Assembly: GCA_030065875.1 (NCBI GenBank) | Contig: JASJCR010000008.1 | Coordinates: 16,833-80,832, forward strand | Direction: 5' to 3' | DNA: 64,000 nt | From: Ardenticatenaceae bacterium | GTDB taxonomy: Bacteria > Chloroflexota > Anaerolineae > Promineifilales > Promineifilaceae | Part shown: in pieces, positions 16,395 to 25,985 of the stretch | Position numbering within the stretch: the stretch's first letter is position 1 | How the letters are laid out: every line of letters begins with the position of its first letter | Notes under the pieces: model-generated | What the model saw: the letters and a program-made list of their open reading frames with translations, nothing else | Databases searched by the model: none | Told to the model about the DNA's origin: nothing | Position numbers and translations under genes: made by a program

Positions 16395-17927
16395 ATGTTA
16401 GCAAAGGTTTTGAGCTGTGCGACGATCGGGCTGGAGGCGGAAACGATCCAGGTTGAGGTGGATATCGCCAAGGGGCTGCCCGGAGTAACAATCGTGGGAC
16501 TGCCGGATGCGGTGGTGCGTGAAAGTCGGGATCGGGTGCAGGCGGCGATTAAAAACAGCGGTCTGACGTATCCGGCAACGAAGCGATTAACCGTCAATTT
16601 GGCCCCGGCCGATTTGCGCAAGGAGGGACCGGCGTTTGATTTGCCGATCGCCATCGGCATTTTGGCCGCCACCCAGCAAATATGGCATGGGCCGCTTGCC
16701 AAAAGCTACTTTATCGGTGAGCTGTCGCTTGATGGGGCGATTCGGCCGGTGCGAGGGTCCCTGCTGATGACCGCTCTGGCCCGCGAAAAGGGGATTGAGC
16801 AGGTGTTTGTGCCCTTGATTAACGCCGGAGAGGCAGCCCTGGTGCCGGATGTCGATGTAATCCCGGTGACTTCCTTGGCCCAGGTGGTGGGGCATTTAAC
16901 CGATTTGTCACCGATCACCCCGTACCAGGCTGAATGGGATGAGATCTTTGCTTATGAGCCGCAGGTGGCGGCCGATTTTGCCGACATCATGGGGCAGGAG
17001 CACGTCAAACGGGCGCTGGAAGTGGCCGCGGCCGGGGCCCACAACGTGCTGCTCACCGGTCCGCCGGGCACGGGAAAAACGCTGCTGTCCAAGTCGCTGC
17101 CGGGCATCTTGCCCCCGATGACCCTCGATGAATCGCTCTCTGTCACCAAGGTTTACAGCGTGGCCGGGCTGCTCCCGGCCGACCGGCCGCTGATCCAGGA
17201 TCGGCCGTTTCGCGCGCCCCACCACACCATCAGCTACGCCGGGCTGGTCGGTGGTGGGGTGTGGCCCCGGCCAGGAGAAGTGTCGCTGGCCCATCGTGGA
17301 GTCATGTTTCTCGATGAGCTGCCGGAGTTTGGCTCACGATTGATCGAAGTGCTGCGCCAGCCGCTGGAAGGGCTACCGCGGGAGGTGTCGATTTCCCGAG
17401 CCAGCGGCACGATTACTTTTCCGGCCAGCTTTATGCTGGTGGCGGCCCAAAATCCGTGTCCCTGCGGCTACTTCGGCGATCCAACACGTCGCTGCAGCTG
17501 CTCCAATTCGATGATTACTCGCTACCAGAAGCGAGTTTCCGGACCGCTGTTGGATCGCATCGATATTCACGTGCAGGTGCCGCGCATCGATTACGAGAAG
17601 CTGAGCGGCAGCACCATTCCGGAACGCTCGGCCGTCATCCGCCGGCGGGTGGAGGAAGCACGGCGGCGGCAGGTCGAACGGCTGGCGCCGTGCCAGATGA
17701 GCGCCAATGCGGATATGGGACCGGCCGAAATTCGGCAGTATTGTCAGGTGGACCCGGCCGGGCAGCAGTTGATGAAAAGCGCCATGGCCCAAATGCAGCT
17801 TAGCGCTCGCTCGTTTCACCGGGTGCTCAAGCTGGCCCGCACCATCGCCGATTTGGCTCAGGAGGCACACATCATGCCGGCTCATCTGGCGGAGGCGCTG
17901 CAGTACCGGCCGCGCGAAAATGGATAG
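16395..17927 (+). CDS. comM: YifB/ComM family Mg-chelatase-like AAA+ ATPase
   Basis: 510 aa. The N-terminal domain has an S5-like fold typical of YifB ('ETIQVEVDIAKGLPGVTIVGLPD', 'RVQAAIKNSGLTYP'). The AAA+ core shows Walker A 'GPPGTGKTLLSK' (near residue 218), Walker B 'VMFLDELPEF', and the cysteine pattern 'CPCGYFGDPTRRCSCS'. The C-terminal Mg_chelatase_C domain has 'SARSFHRVLKLARTIADL'. ComM is a hexameric helicase that promotes branch migration during natural transformation in Vibrio; the role here is by family. GAGG lies 8 nt before the ATG. Confidence 0.93.
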   Translation: MLAKVLSCATIGLEAETIQVEVDIAKGLPGVTIVGLPDAVVRESRDRVQAAIKNSGLTYPATKRLTVNLAPADLRKEGPAFDLPIAIGILAATQQIWHGPLAKSYFIGELSLDGAIRPVRGSLLMTALAREKGIEQVFVPLINAGEAALVPDVDVIPVTSLAQVVGHLTDLSPITPYQAEWDEIFAYEPQVAADFADIMGQEHVKRALEVAAAGAHNVLLTGPPGTGKTLLSKSLPGILPPMTLDESLSVTKVYSVAGLLPADRPLIQDRPFRAPHHTISYAGLVGGGVWPRPGEVSLAHRGVMFLDELPEFGSRLIEVLRQPLEGLPREVSISRASGTITFPASFMLVAAQNPCPCGYFGDPTRRCSCSNSMITRYQKRVSGPLLDRIDIHVQVPRIDYEKLSGSTIPERSAVIRRRVEEARRRQVERLAPCQMSANADMGPAEIRQYCQVDPAGQQLMKSAMAQMQLSARSFHRVLKLARTIADLAQEAHIMPAHLAEALQYRPRENG

Positions 17928-18192
17928 CGGGTCTTATAACCGAAACACAGGTGTGACTATCCTTACAAAATGGCTTGACAATTGCTGGGGATTCAACTAT
18001 ATCAATAAGAGTGTTGGCTCTCTTATTAGTTACTTCATTTATCCACCGAATTATTTCAATTAAATAGTCAATCTTGCCAGAAATGGTGAAATTTTGCTTT
18101 GCTTCCCCAGCAATTCTTTTTGGTGTTGAAGCAAGGTTAAAGCAATCTGTGTGAAGAGTCGTGGACAGAATACATGCACAAGGAGTAGGCGC

Positions 18193-19827
18193 ATGCAACC
18201 AAAACAAGACATGGATCGGCGGTCGTTTTTGCAATTGAGTTTGGCTGGAGCGGCCGGTGTGTCTGCACGAGCACTGCCGGGTGATGGCGTATTATATGGA
18301 GGAGGCCACCACAGCCCCCGGGTACCCTACAGCTGGTTAGAAGAAATTACTATCGGCGAGCTGCAATATTTGATGGATGCGGGCAAGCTAACCGCCCGCA
18401 AGCTGGTGCGCCAATACCTGCGGCGCATCCACGCCCTGGATATTCGGGGACCTAAACTGCGGTCCGTTATGGAATTAAATCCGGATGCGCTGTATATCGC
18501 CAAGGAGTTAGACCGCGAGCGACGGAAACAGGGTCCGCGTGGTCCCCTGCACGGGATTCCTATTTTGATTAAAGACAATATTGGCACGGCCGATGAGATG
18601 GAAACCACAGCCGGGTCACTTTCTCTTGTCGGCCACCCTCCAACAGAAGACGCTACTGTGGCCGCCAAGCTGCGCGAGGCAGGGGCGATTATTTTGGGTA
18701 AAACCACGTTGAGTGAATGGGCCAATTTCCGCTCTTTCCAATCATCTAGCGGCTGGAGCGGCCGAGGGGGACAGTGCAAAAACCCATATGTGCTCGATCG
18801 CAATCCGTGCGGCTCCAGCTCTGGTTCCGGCGCGGCGGCGGCTGCCAACCTGGCCGTGGCCACTTTGGGGACCGAAACAGACGGGTCGATTGTCTGCCCG
18901 GCAACCGCCAACGGGGTCGTGGGGATCAAACCCACCGTTGGTTTGACCAGCCGTTTCAACGTCATACCGATATCCGATACCCAGGACACAATCGGCCCGC
19001 TGGCCCGCACCGTGACCGATGCTGCCATCGTCCTGGGTGCCCTGACCGGTGTAGATCCGAACGATGCGGCCACCGCCAAGAGCGCCGGGCAATCTTACAC
19101 TGATTACACTCAGTTCCTTGATGCCGGAGCGCTTAACGGAGCTCGAATTGGGATTCCGCGAGGTTTGTTCTTCTTTAGCCCGGAGACCGATGATGTATTT
19201 GCCGGAGCGTTGACAGCCCTGCAAAATGCCGGGGCCACCTTGGTTGATCCGGTTGATGTGCCGGCCGAAGTAGCGGGCGGCAACGCGGAACTGGAGGTGC
19301 TGTTGTTTGAATTTAAAGATGGGGTCAATAAATATTTGAGTCGTCTGGGTCCGGGCGCGCCGCAGACCCTGGCCGACCTCATCGCCTTTAACAACGCCAA
19401 CGCCGACAGCGAACTCAAATTCTTTGGTCAGGAGCTTTTTGACCTGGCCGAAGCCAAGGGTCCGTTGACCAGTCAGGAGTATCTCGATTTTCTGGCGGCC
19501 AGCGTTCAGCCGGCGGTAGAGTGGTTTGATACCGTGATGGATGGTTTAAACTTGGACGCCATGGTGGCCCCCACCGGCAGCCCGGCATGGCCAATCGACT
19601 TGATTAACGGGGATCACTTTTTGGGCGGAACGTCAAGCCCGGCCGCCCGGGCCGGCTATCCGTTGGTGAGTGTCCCGGCCGGATTTTCTTTTGGTTTGCC
19701 GGTTAACATCAGCTTTATGGGTCGGGCTTTTAGCGAACCGACCCTGATCGCGTTGGCGTATGCGTTTGAACAGGCGACGATGGTACGGACCAGCCCCAGC
19801 TTTATTCCAACGCTGTCGTTCAGCTGA
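18193..19827 (+). CDS. Tat-exported amidase (amidase-signature family)
   Basis: 544 aa from the ATG at 18193 (AGGAG at 7-nt spacing); the ORF-track start at 18151 is upstream of this site and rejected. Residues 7-30 form a twin-arginine signal ('DRRSFLQLSLAGAAG'). The amidase-signature triad is visible: Lys in 'IPILIKDNIGT', cis-Ser in 'NPCGSSSGSGAAAAANLAVA', and nucleophile Ser in 'TETDGSIVCPATANGVVGIK'. It would hydrolyse amide bonds outside the cytoplasm. The specific substrate is not predictable. It appears monocistronic. Confidence 0.92.
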   Translation: MQPKQDMDRRSFLQLSLAGAAGVSARALPGDGVLYGGGHHSPRVPYSWLEEITIGELQYLMDAGKLTARKLVRQYLRRIHALDIRGPKLRSVMELNPDALYIAKELDRERRKQGPRGPLHGIPILIKDNIGTADEMETTAGSLSLVGHPPTEDATVAAKLREAGAIILGKTTLSEWANFRSFQSSSGWSGRGGQCKNPYVLDRNPCGSSSGSGAAAAANLAVATLGTETDGSIVCPATANGVVGIKPTVGLTSRFNVIPISDTQDTIGPLARTVTDAAIVLGALTGVDPNDAATAKSAGQSYTDYTQFLDAGALNGARIGIPRGLFFFSPETDDVFAGALTALQNAGATLVDPVDVPAEVAGGNAELEVLLFEFKDGVNKYLSRLGPGAPQTLADLIAFNNANADSELKFFGQELFDLAEAKGPLTSQEYLDFLAASVQPAVEWFDTVMDGLNLDAMVAPTGSPAWPIDLINGDHFLGGTSSPAARAGYPLVSVPAGFSFGLPVNISFMGRAFSEPTLIALAYAFEQATMVRTSPSFIPTLSFS

Positions 19828-20489
19828 TTGGTAAGACGGACCGCTTCGATTCAGCCATGAGGCCGGGTAGGTAACAAATTGTCGGTATAACAGATCAAAA
19901 AGCATCTCTCTCCGATGCGGGTTCAGGGGTGGACAGGTCTTCAATTACCCGATTCATCGTTCGCCAACCACCTGTCATCCTGAGCCCTTAGACTTCGCTC
20001 AGGACAGGCTTCGCGAAGGATCCCGTCCACATACATGAAGGTGAAGATGGTTATGAATGGGTTTTCATCGCTTCAAATCCGCCTTCTTTCACTCAAACTT
20101 GACGAGATTCTTCACGTCGCTGCGCTCCGTTCTGAATGACAAGTGGTTTACACCCTACCTGTCCGCCCTTGAACCGACGCGGGAGGGGGTTAGGGGGTGG
20201 CCAAGATGAAACCAAAGCCTTGGTGTAAGGGCTTGGCTAGTAGGGGCTTGGCTAGCCAAGCCCTACACATGTTGATGGGTTAAATCGCCTTCGGACCACC
20301 TTTCCTTTTACCATACAAGGATCCCGTCAACTGATAGGATTGAGGGCCGAGCTCAGCACTTCTTTTGGTACTAAACTCCTGTAATCATTTGGTAATAACT
20401 TTGTAACTTCGGCGTAAGAACTCCCTGTCAACCTAAAAGCGTTGCAACAACTTTTCCCACCCCCAAATTATCACTATCAGGAGGTTTTT
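19828..20489. other. Repeat-rich intergenic region
   Basis: No gene supported. It contains a stem-loop element with 'GTCATCCTGAGCCC' and 'GGCTTCGCGAAGGATCC' (about 19973-20025), a G-rich stretch GGGAGGGGGTTAGGGGGTGG (20181-20200), and a copy of the dispersed GGGGCTTGGCTAGCCAAGCCC element (about 20196-20266). The final 100 bp should hold the promoter of the spondin-like gene, but no consensus boxes are clear. Confidence 0.6.
20196..20266. repeat. Dispersed GGGGCTTGGCTAGCCAAGCCC element, copy 1
   Basis: It begins GGTGGCCAAGATGAAACC and ends in the palindromic GGGCTTGGCTAGCCAAGCCC. The left half of the palindrome is duplicated here ('GGCTTGGCTAGTAGGGGCTTGG'). Other copies are at 31098-31145 and 34531-34588. 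Confidence 0.8.
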
Positions 20490-21791
20490 GTGAACCAAAA
20501 AATGGTTTGGTCACGGAGAATTTTTATAGTTATGTTGTTCGCTTTGTTTCTCGCCGGAATCAGTTCGGTAGCCAGGGCAGACAATCATACTCAACGATTT
20601 GTCGTTTCAGTTGAAAACGTGTCGGATTTTACCCATCGCTATCTCGATGTATTTAACACCCCCCGCCGGGCTGAGGCGCCAGGCCCACTGCTGCCACGCC
20701 AGACCTATCGGGTTGATTTTTACGCGGAGCCGGGTGATTATCTTTCTTTTGCCACTATGTTGGTGCAGACAAACGATTACTTTTTGGCTCCGGATGAAAT
20801 GGGGATTCCGCTCTATGACGATTGGGGTGAGCCAATTTATGGGGACGTAGGACATTATGTCAAGCTTTGGGACAACGGTACGGAGGCGGATGAGCCGTTT
20901 GGCGAAGGACCCAATCAGGCACCACGGCAGGGGGGCCCCAATACCGGCCCTGCGGATCCCAACAACCTGGTTCGGGAAGTGATGTTGGATGAGTACGTCG
21001 AGCCGTATCAGTTGATTCGGGTCAGGATCAAGCCCCGCAAAAACGGCCGTTTTACCCTGTTCCTGCGCAATATTTCCCATAAAACCGAGTTTGAATCACC
21101 GCTGGCTCCCGGTGTAGTGGTAATTCACAACACCCCCGCCCCACTATTTACTGAAGGACAGCCCGATTACGGCCAGGGTTTAGAACAAATTTCTGAAGAT
21201 GGCAACCCGGCCGTGCTTTATGAGTCGCTGCGCCCTATTAGCGGTGTCAATACCCCTCTGGCCCCTGTAGCCTGGGCCGTCCACCAAAATCCGGATGCCC
21301 TATTTACCCCGGGCACGATGGCCTCACCCGGTCTTGAAATGCTCGCTGAGGATGGTGGCCCGGCGTTGCTGGTTGAAGAAATTGCCGTGGACAATAAAGG
21401 AGCGGCCGCCATTCCCACCGGTGGCACAGAGCCGGGGCCGATTTTTGGCCCAGACGGCAGCTACACGTTCGAAATTGAGGCTGCACCTGGGGATCACCTG
21501 TCCCTGGCCAGTATGCTGGTGCAGTCAAACGACTGGTTTTACAGTCTGAGAAATCTGCCTCTGTTTGGCGGAGATGGCCAGCCGATTTCTGGTGACCAAA
21601 CGATGTATGTCCAGGTCTATGACGCCGGCACTGAGGTCGATCAAGAGCCCGGTTTTGGCTCAAAACAAGCCCCTCGTCAACGTCGGCCAGGTGCCGGCCG
21701 TGCGGAAAATGGGGTGATAGAAATGGCCGATCACCCAGCTTATAATGACGTAACCAGAGTGATTCGGGTGACCATCTCACCGGTGGAATAA
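20490..21791 (+). CDS. Secreted protein with two spondin-like domains
   Basis: 433 aa from a GTG at 20490 with AGGAGG 5 nt upstream; the ORF-track start is 16 codons earlier and has no ribosome-binding site. Signal peptide 'RRIFIVMLFALFLAGISSVARA', cleavage after ARA. The mature part has two halves sharing the pattern 'PGDYLSFATMLVQTNDYF ... YVKLWDNGTEADEPFG' and 'PGDHLSLASMLVQSNDWF ... YVQVYDAGTEVDQEPG', which match the Spondin_N family (extracellular matrix proteins in animals, secreted proteins of unknown role in bacteria). Between them lies a segment of 'PLAPGVVVIHNTPAPLF'-type repeats. Function unknown; probably cell-surface or exported. Confidence 0.85.
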   Translation: MNQKMVWSRRIFIVMLFALFLAGISSVARADNHTQRFVVSVENVSDFTHRYLDVFNTPRRAEAPGPLLPRQTYRVDFYAEPGDYLSFATMLVQTNDYFLAPDEMGIPLYDDWGEPIYGDVGHYVKLWDNGTEADEPFGEGPNQAPRQGGPNTGPADPNNLVREVMLDEYVEPYQLIRVRIKPRKNGRFTLFLRNISHKTEFESPLAPGVVVIHNTPAPLFTEGQPDYGQGLEQISEDGNPAVLYESLRPISGVNTPLAPVAWAVHQNPDALFTPGTMASPGLEMLAEDGGPALLVEEIAVDNKGAAAIPTGGTEPGPIFGPDGSYTFEIEAAPGDHLSLASMLVQSNDWFYSLRNLPLFGGDGQPISGDQTMYVQVYDAGTEVDQEPGFGSKQAPRQRRPGAGRAENGVIEMADHPAYNDVTRVIRVTISPVE

Positions 21792-21991
21792 CCGCTCAAT
21801 GATCTAATTAATTTGTCAACATGCGCTTTTCAGTCCAACAAATTCCCCCTCCCGCGTCTGTATAGATTCGGGAGGGGGTTAGGGGGTGGGTCTATTGACG
21901 GTCATCTTACCCCTCCCCGACAAGGATTCGGGGGCGGACAGGTTCAAGCCTATAATAAAACAGGACATTGTGGATCAATCTTGCATCTTAG

Positions 21992-22011
21992 GGCCGCAGC
22001 ATGCTGCGGCC
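21992..22011. repeat. 20-bp perfect palindrome, copy 1
   Basis: GGCCGCAGCATGCTGCGGCC reads identically on both strands. It recurs exactly at 22104-22123. Confidence 0.9.
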
Positions 22012-22103
22012 GATCCATCTTCCCTGACGGGGAATTTGGCGGTTAAACATTCAATCATTCAATCATTCACCATGGAGCGGAAGGGTTTGGAAGGCGATCC
22101 CAC

Positions 22104-22123
22104 GGCCGCAGCATGCTGCGGCC
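22104..22123. repeat. 20-bp perfect palindrome, copy 2
   Basis: Exact second copy of the palindrome at 21992. Spacing between the two copies is 112 bp, start to start. Confidence 0.9.
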
Positions 22124-22679
22124 TTACCAATTGGCGATGTAGTGTCACAACAGCACTTGGACGGCCACGAATCCGTGCCGGGGTGGGGTTGGGGGAGGGG
22201 GAAGGGTAAATAACCAAATCAACAGAGCAAATGAAGGTAATATGAGGGACTGATGAACAAAATGATGAGATTGTTTGGGCCGTACGGCCTTGTTTAGATG
22301 GACTGTAAGATAATCTCGTTATGATTTCTGTATTAATTTTGGCAGAAGTGCACAAAAATTGTAGATCAACCATTTTAAGGCGATGGTGATTGGCCTGACA
22401 AAGGCACGCGCTTTTGAAAAAATTGATGTAAGAGAAGGAAGAGGAACGGGAAAAGGTTATCTCTACGGCCGTATTTATCCGGCTAGAGATATAAAGGCCA
22501 TACAATTTGGTCTGGATAGACTCCATTTAAATCGATCACCGCATGGGGTGGGTTGACTTGAACGTCAACTTCATGATGGTCAAACCTTGCGTTCCAATTA
22601 GATAAAACCGCTACATCTCTAGCAAATCAAAAAGGAGCAGAAGCGCCGAGGAACTCTCCGCGCTGTTTTCCAACTTTTT

Positions 22680-23582
22680 GTGGAAATAAGTAAAGGAATG
22701 ACACAAGCCAATAACTCTCCACTACAGCAAGTGGAAATTCAAGCCTGGAGTGATGAGCTCCTCCAAAGCCTCCGGCCGCTGGCCGCGAAGAAAGAGATCA
22801 GTATCGTTAGCGAAATTGATTCTCGAATTCGCGATGTGGCCATGGAGAAAGATCAGCTTACCCATCTGGTGCGCGCCTTAATCGGGAGCGCCATTTTTAC
22901 TTCCCCCAGCGGCAGTATGGTCGGTTTAGAAGTTACGGGCGATTTACGTCACGATACGGTTCACATGACTATTTGGGATTCCGGCCCAGGAATCCAATCG
23001 TATGACGTGATGCGTTTGTTTATGGGGGAGAATCTCGACGGATTTCAGGAAGAGGTTTTTAAATCACTGCCCGAGCTGGTTTTCCAGCATGAGGGGTTAA
23101 TGACTGTGAACAACTCTTCCGGGTACGGCACGCGGGTGACTCTCTCTCTTCCCTGGCAGGAGCCACTGCTGCAAATGGGTCAGAAACGGCCGGCCAAAGG
23201 CAGCGGGCATATTCTCCTGGTTGATGATGATGAATTAAATATTTTCACCGTGGCCAGCTACCTAAAATCGATGGGATTCAAGGTATCTACCGCTTACAAC
23301 GGCCGGGAAGGGCTTGACAAACTGCTCAATAGCCGGCCGGATCTGGTGCTGATGGATGTCAATATGCCGATTATGAACGGATTAGACGCCATTCGGCATA
23401 TTCGCAGTTTAGGTGAACGGGAACTCTCTCAGGTGCCGGTCATCGCTTTTTCCGCTTACTCAATGTCCAGTGATGAACACGATTGTTTGGCGGCCGGGGC
23501 CAATGAATTTATCAGCAAACCGGTCAGCATGCGCTGGCTGCGGCAAAAAGTGCACCAATATTTGCCCTCACTGGCCAACTAA
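22680..23582 (+). CDS. HATPase-receiver protein without HisKA domain
   Basis: About 300 aa from a GTG at 22680, or 294 from the ATG at 22698; neither has a well-spaced ribosome-binding site, so the start is uncertain. Residues 20-165 are a histidine-kinase-type ATPase ('IWDSGPGIQSYDVMRLF', 'GYGTRVTLSLPW') without a phosphoacceptor helix. Residues 178-300 are a receiver domain ('ILLVDDDELNIFTVASYL', phosphoacceptor D in 'LVLMDVNMPIMNG', K in 'FISKPV'). It may be the remnant of a hybrid kinase or a partner working with a separate histidine protein. Its 3' end overlaps the convergent MFS gene by 15 bp. Confidence 0.85.
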   Translation: MEISKGMTQANNSPLQQVEIQAWSDELLQSLRPLAAKKEISIVSEIDSRIRDVAMEKDQLTHLVRALIGSAIFTSPSGSMVGLEVTGDLRHDTVHMTIWDSGPGIQSYDVMRLFMGENLDGFQEEVFKSLPELVFQHEGLMTVNNSSGYGTRVTLSLPWQEPLLQMGQKRPAKGSGHILLVDDDELNIFTVASYLKSMGFKVSTAYNGREGLDKLLNSRPDLVLMDVNMPIMNGLDAIRHIRSLGERELSQVPVIAFSAYSMSSDEHDCLAAGANEFISKPVSMRWLRQKVHQYLPSLAN

Positions 23583-24818
23583 TTGGCGCTTTGACCGCCG
23601 CAGCGGCCACATGACACCCACACCCAACAAAGCGAGCAAACCCGAAAAAGAAAACGCCGCAGCCCAACGGTAAGCTTCCGGAGCGCTGTCGAGTAAAAAG
23701 CCGGCCAACACGGGCATCATCGCCCCCAATGAAAATCCAATTAATGATTGGACCCCCTGAGCCGATCCCAGCCTGTTTTCCGGGGCCAGCTCCGTTACCG
23801 CCGTGCTGTAGATTGCTGAATCTGCAGCGGTGGTGAAACCCAATATAAATCCCACCGCAATTATCCACCCGGAGGGCAGGTTGAGTAGCCAACCTGCTAA
23901 AAACGCGCTGCCTCCACTCAAAATAAAAATGATGATGGCGGTTCTTGGCCGTCCCCAACGATCTGAAAGTCGTCCCCCCAAATAAACCGAGGCGATACTG
24001 GTGACAAACATCAGCCCGGCCAGGGATGCGGCTCGGGCGGTGGCTTCCAGCAGGGGCCAACCCCGACCGGTGAAGTGAGCGGTTAACAGCTGCGGATACC
24101 ATAGCCGAGCCAGATACAGTTCGGCGGTGTGCAGCGCGTAAGCGAAGACCATCAGCCGCAGCGGGCGGTTGCTCAAAATAGACACATCGAGCAGATTGAC
24201 CCGGCCGCCTTTTTCAATAGGAACGGCCGGTTTGATCCCCTGTTGATCCACCGGTACCAAAAAAATCAGCCCAATTCCAATTAACCCCGGAAGAGCCGTG
24301 GCCCCGTATGCCCAACGCCACGTCGAAAACCAGTTGAGCATGAGCCCCATAAAGGAAAAAGAAAGTGTGGTCCCCGCATAACCCAGGCTGACTAAAATAC
24401 CGATTGACCTGCCCCTTTGAGCGGCCGAGGTGTGGCGGGCGATCCACTGCACGGCCGATATGTAGGCGGCAATATGCCCGATCCCCATGATAAACCGCAG
24501 CAGCGAGCCGATTATCTGATTATGAGCGGTTAACGCAAAAAGCAGATGACCGCTGACCAGGGTGATCAAGCCACCGCGGATAAGAACAAGCGGCGATAAG
24601 CGATCGGTCAGTGGAATGAGAAACAGGGCTGCGGTCGCGTTCCCCACCAGATAAATTGAAAAAAGAACGCTCGATACGGTATTACTCATTCCCCACTCGA
24701 CCCGAATTAATTCGAGGGCTGCGTTATAGCTTGCGTGGGGCAGGAGGGCCAGGAAAAGCGCCCCGGTGACGATAATAAGGGAGCGGCGATCTGACCTTTG
24801 ATCTTGAGAGGGAACCAT
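23568..24818 (-). CDS. MFS transporter
   Basis: 416 aa with about 12 predicted membrane helices. Major-facilitator loop motifs are present ('LIPLTDRLSPLVLIRGG' after TM2 and 'YLGGRLSDRWGRPRTAI' in the second half). It is a secondary carrier of unknown substrate in the cytoplasmic membrane. It is divergent from the aldo/keto reductase gene (145-bp gap) and tail-to-tail with the HATPase-receiver gene. A drug or sugar/organic acid exporter is possible. Confidence 0.88.
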   Translation of the reverse strand: MVPSQDQRSDRRSLIIVTGALFLALLPHASYNAALELIRVEWGMSNTVSSVLFSIYLVGNATAALFLIPLTDRLSPLVLIRGGLITLVSGHLLFALTAHNQIIGSLLRFIMGIGHIAAYISAVQWIARHTSAAQRGRSIGILVSLGYAGTTLSFSFMGLMLNWFSTWRWAYGATALPGLIGIGLIFLVPVDQQGIKPAVPIEKGGRVNLLDVSILSNRPLRLMVFAYALHTAELYLARLWYPQLLTAHFTGRGWPLLEATARAASLAGLMFVTSIASVYLGGRLSDRWGRPRTAIIIFILSGGSAFLAGWLLNLPSGWIIAVGFILGFTTAADSAIYSTAVTELAPENRLGSAQGVQSLIGFSLGAMMPVLAGFLLDSAPEAYRWAAAFSFSGLLALLGVGVMWPLRRSKRQLVGQ

Positions 24819-24963
24819 TCTGAAGTGTAAGCAATACTATTCCAGAAGGCCACAACAAGCCCACCGCGCCTGTTGGCAATGCAGAAAAAACCGAATATGA
24901 TACTTTTATGCTTACCACAATTCAGATTTTAGAACATCCTGCTGAAAATACAGAGAGAATTAA

Positions 24964-25932
24964 ATGCACTACCGACGTCTAGGTAAAACCGGGTTAAAGG
25001 TCTCCACCCTTTGTTTGGGAACGATGCAGTTTGGCTGGTCTGCTGATCAATCAACTTCCTTTGCGGTGATGGATGCCGCGGTCGCGGCCGGCTGCAATTT
25101 TTTTGATACGGCCGATATCTACTCGAGCTGGGCGGAGGAAAGTCACCCCGGAAAGAGTGAGACCATTATCGGCGAATGGCTGTCCCAATCCGGCCTTCGC
25201 CGTGGGGACATCATTTTGGCGACCAAGGTTCGGGGAAAAATGGGAGACCAGCCGACCCAACAGGGATTGTCACGACATCACATTTTAGATGAAGTGGCCC
25301 GCAGTTTAGAGCGTTTGCAAACCGACTACATCGATCTATACCAGGTTCACTTTCCAGATGAAGAAACCCCCCTGGAAGAAACGCTGACCGCCTTGAACGA
25401 CCTCGTTCGCCAGGGAATGGTGCGATATATCGGCTGCTCAAATTTTCCGGCCTGGTTGCTAACCAAATCATTGTGGATCAGCGATCGTTTGCATTTGGCT
25501 CGATTTGACACGCTGCAGCCGCACTACAATCTGGTGCACCGGGCCGAGTTTGAGCGTGAACTGTGGCCTCTTTGCCAGGATCAACAGATCGGGGTGATTC
25601 CGTACAGCCCGCTGGCGGGTGGTTTCCTGACCGGCAAATACCGAGAAGGGCAATCCCTACCGGACTCAAAACGGGCTCAATCGATCATCAAGCGCTATGG
25701 AAACGAGCGCGGTTTTGCCCTGATCCAGCGCCTTGATGAACTGGCCCAGCAAACCGGTCACTCGATCGCTCAACTATCTCTGGCCTGGTTGCTGTCGCGC
25801 GAAACAATTTCATCCGTCATCGTGGGGGCCAACTCAGTTTCTCAGCTCTCTGAAACATTGCCGGCCGTCGAGATCCAGCTGGAACCAGAAGCCCTCGACC
25901 AGCTAAACCTGCTTTCCCATTGGCAGGATTAG
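24964..25932 (+). CDS. Aldo/keto reductase
   Basis: 322 aa, the normal family length. TIM-barrel NADPH oxidoreductase with the catalytic tetrad visible: Asp in 'NFFDTADIYS', Tyr in the same segment, Lys in 'IILATKVRG', His in 'DLYQVHFPDEETPLEETL'. The cofactor-binding C-terminal part has 'SSVIVGANSVSQLSETLPAVE'. It reduces aldehydes or ketones; substrate not predictable. GAGAG lies shortly before the ATG. Confidence 0.93.
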   Translation: MHYRRLGKTGLKVSTLCLGTMQFGWSADQSTSFAVMDAAVAAGCNFFDTADIYSSWAEESHPGKSETIIGEWLSQSGLRRGDIILATKVRGKMGDQPTQQGLSRHHILDEVARSLERLQTDYIDLYQVHFPDEETPLEETLTALNDLVRQGMVRYIGCSNFPAWLLTKSLWISDRLHLARFDTLQPHYNLVHRAEFERELWPLCQDQQIGVIPYSPLAGGFLTGKYREGQSLPDSKRAQSIIKRYGNERGFALIQRLDELAQQTGHSIAQLSLAWLLSRETISSVIVGANSVSQLSETLPAVEIQLEPEALDQLNLLSHWQD

Positions 25933-25985
25933 CTCAATCCTTTACAATTGTGAAATAACCAGATGTTGACATAAATGGTGATAAG

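Larger units (their letters stand above)
21792..22679. other. Long repeat-rich intergenic region
   Basis: 888 bp with no supported gene (the 155-aa minus ORF is not credible). It contains a CCCCCTCCCG...CGGGAGGGGG stem (about 21846-21880), a related G-rich string, and two copies of a perfect 20-bp palindrome (21992 and 22104). The last 100 bp include an inverted repeat GTTGACttgaacGTCAAC. I could not identify the promoter of the downstream gene. Confidence 0.55.

Noticed and set aside
17872-18234. Minus-strand 120-aa ORF between comM and the amidase gene
   Set aside because: Its middle part looks somewhat protein-like, but it overlaps the ends of both neighbouring genes and has no ribosome-binding site. 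A decayed gene remnant in the 265-bp gap cannot be excluded.
22059-22526. Minus-strand 155-aa ORF
   Set aside because: Low-complexity composition, reads through the palindrome and G-rich repeats, no start signal.
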